This document shows, piece after piece, positions 63,131 through 64,000 of a stretch of 64,000 nucleotides of DNA (positions are counted from its first letter, which is position 1; the number at the start of each line of letters is the position of its first letter). The stretch is from JAAELZ01 sp965209105 (GTDB taxonomy: Bacteria; Pseudomonadota; Gammaproteobacteria; Arenicellales; Poriferihabitantaceae), in contig CBDBQB010000039.1 of NCBI GenBank assembly GCA_965209105.1, forward strand, positions 284,343 to 348,342. Direction: 5' to 3'. The notes beneath the pieces were generated by a model. It had not been told where the DNA came from. It did no database searches and was given only the letters and a program-made list of their open reading frames with translations. The translations under genes were made by a program, and so were the position numbers.

Positions 63131-64000
63131 GCACAACGAATATGACTATTTTCGCGTTAAAATATCCGGGATAATAACTACAACCAGCCTGTTACACTGT
63201 GGAGATGGACAAACTCTGTCTGCAGATAAATGGAGATCCACCAAATCAAAAGACAAGGGCACAATTAGCACTGTTTGCAAAGATAAAGATACCAATCCGT
63301 ATATTCCTGCTTCAACTCTTCGCGGCAGTCTAAGGGACACATTTTCTGGCCCCATTGGCGAGCGAGACAGCCTGTTTGGAAGTTCCCACGAGAACGGGGC
63401 AGCCGGGAAAATACGTGTTTATGATGCTACCAGTAATGGGGTTCCAACGATTCCTGGTGATCAATATCAACACTCAATATCAAAGACAACCCTGCAGGAT
63501 GGCGTATCCATCAATCCGGTTACCGGCACCGCAGCGGAACATAAGTTATTCACTCACGAAGTTGTTCCTGCTGGCGCCAGCTTTGAACTCCTTGTAGAAG
63601 CTGACCGCATCAGCGAAACGCAACTTGAGCAGATTGTAACAACTCTTCAGGGGTGGAATGACAGTATGCCCTCTGCGACAGGAAAAGGGCGCAGCAAGGG
63701 TTGGGGAAAATTAAAGCTGGAAACTAAAATAAGCATCGAGATACTGCGAAATGAGGCAATTCTTGAATGGGTGAAAGAGGGTTCAAGAAATGACCTTAAG
63801 TGGGAACAAGAAAGCAGAGACCTTGAAATTGGCACCAAGCAGTCCAATACAATCAGGTACCAGTTGCACCCTAGCTCACCTATATTGATTAACGACCACG
63901 CCAGAATTCGGCAAGAAGATCATCAGCCGGACTTAGAATTCATGCGTACTGCTGATAATAAAGCCATTATTCCTGGTTCCTCGTTACGAGGGTTGGTCAG
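63123..64000 (+). CDS. RAMP-superfamily protein with at least two Cas7-like modules, cut by window end
   Basis: Reads open from GTG 63123 (overlapping the previous stop by 8 bp) to the last base; 292 codons are visible. The first module has TNPYIPASTLRGSLRDTFSG, SLFGSSHENGAAGKIRVYDA, HEVVPAGASFELLVEADRIS and the glycine loop ATGKGRSKGWGKLKLE. A second begins near residue 240 (IRYQLHPSSPILINDH) and reaches its own IPGSSLRGLVR element at the very end. These are Csm3/Cas7-type hallmarks. Tandem modules in one chain recall subtype III-D2/III-E style fusions. The catalytic Asp of module 1 cannot be fixed without alignment. Confidence 0.78.
   Translation, partial: MSEHNEYDYFRVKISGIITTTSLLHCGDGQTLSADKWRSTKSKDKGTISTVCKDKDTNPYIPASTLRGSLRDTFSGPIGERDSLFGSSHENGAAGKIRVYDATSNGVPTIPGDQYQHSISKTTLQDGVSINPVTGTAAEHKLFTHEVVPAGASFELLVEADRISETQLEQIVTTLQGWNDSMPSATGKGRSKGWGKLKLETKISIEILRNEAILEWVKEGSRNDLKWEQESRDLEIGTKQSNTIRYQLHPSSPILINDHARIRQEDHQPDLEFMRTADNKAIIPGSSLRGLV

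Noticed and set aside
56839..64000. CRISPR array
   Set aside because: No regularly spaced direct repeats were found here or elsewhere in the window; an array may lie beyond the right end.

Overview
The window looks like chromosome from a gammaproteobacterium. Supporting this are the aspS-yebC-ruvC-ruvA-ruvB-ybgC-tolQRAB-pal-cpoB block, the ubiE-ubiJ-ubiB ubiquinone operon, ftsY-ftsE-ftsX, a TIGR03623-type/AddA-like nuclease pair and a gammaproteobacterial DUF3461 gene. A thiosulfate-importer (YeeE/TsuA) homologue, a DsrC-like protein and a secreted Trp/Asp-rich protein reminiscent of sulfur-globule proteins hint at a sulfur-oxidising lifestyle. The species cannot be named from the sequence alone.

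Layout. 1-2.6 kb: end of a DMT-family exporter, a coiled-coil lipoprotein, an FMN reductase and a DsrC-like protein. 2.8-4.0 kb: a decayed IS5-family element sitting between htpG and the htpG terminator. 4-10.6 kb: htpG with a sigma32-type promoter, DUF3461, yeeE/tsuA, glnK-amtB and a secreted protein. 10.6-17.6 kb: a CBS fragment, ubiB-ubiJ-ubiE, DUF971, a Gly-rich DUF533 protein, a small membrane protein and a DUF3179 protein. 18-31 kb: a K+-independent proton-pumping pyrophosphatase, an AddA/AddB-like pair, a hemerythrin-like gene coupled to ftsX, ftsE and ftsY, then rsmD, a small ORF, coaD and ferredoxin. 31-45 kb: NDP-sugar synthase, fmdB-aspS, yebC-ruvCAB with an embedded RDD gene, ybgC-tol-pal-cpoB, and DUF937. 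Intergenic regions across this part carry copies of a dispersed repeat built around 'gcgaagcaatccag' and 'ctggattgcttcgc'.

45-48.2 kb is a decay zone: a frameshifted RAYT (REP-associated tyrosine transposase), a frameshifted cupin gene, a DUF3750 gene and a broken RelE/Xre toxin-antitoxin pair. It is studded with six copies of a GGGTAGCGTCCCC palindrome, arranged as three inverted bracket pairs. 48.2-54.98 kb is a complete rRNA operon: stringent-type promoter, boxA leader, 16S, tRNA-Ile(GAU), tRNA-Ala(UGC), 23S, 5S and terminator. The 23S gene is split at E. coli position 1931 by a 732-nt group I intron. Its P1, P10, P and Q/R/S elements can be read directly, and it carries a single-motif LAGLIDADG endonuclease in the P8 region.

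55-56.9 kb is an insertion-sequence graveyard: an IS66 element inserted into a second IS66 end, and IS982 and IS630 remnants. From 57.1 kb to the window end lies a type III CRISPR effector operon: cas6, a 655-residue protein with two C-terminal membrane helices (CorA-like architecture), a 495-residue HD-less Cas10 with a GGDE motif, a Cas7-Csx10-like RAMP fusion, and a second multi-RAMP protein cut by the window end. It best resembles subtype III-D, is probably a membrane-effector signalling system, and is the most interesting part of the window. No CRISPR array, cas1 or cas2 is present in the window.
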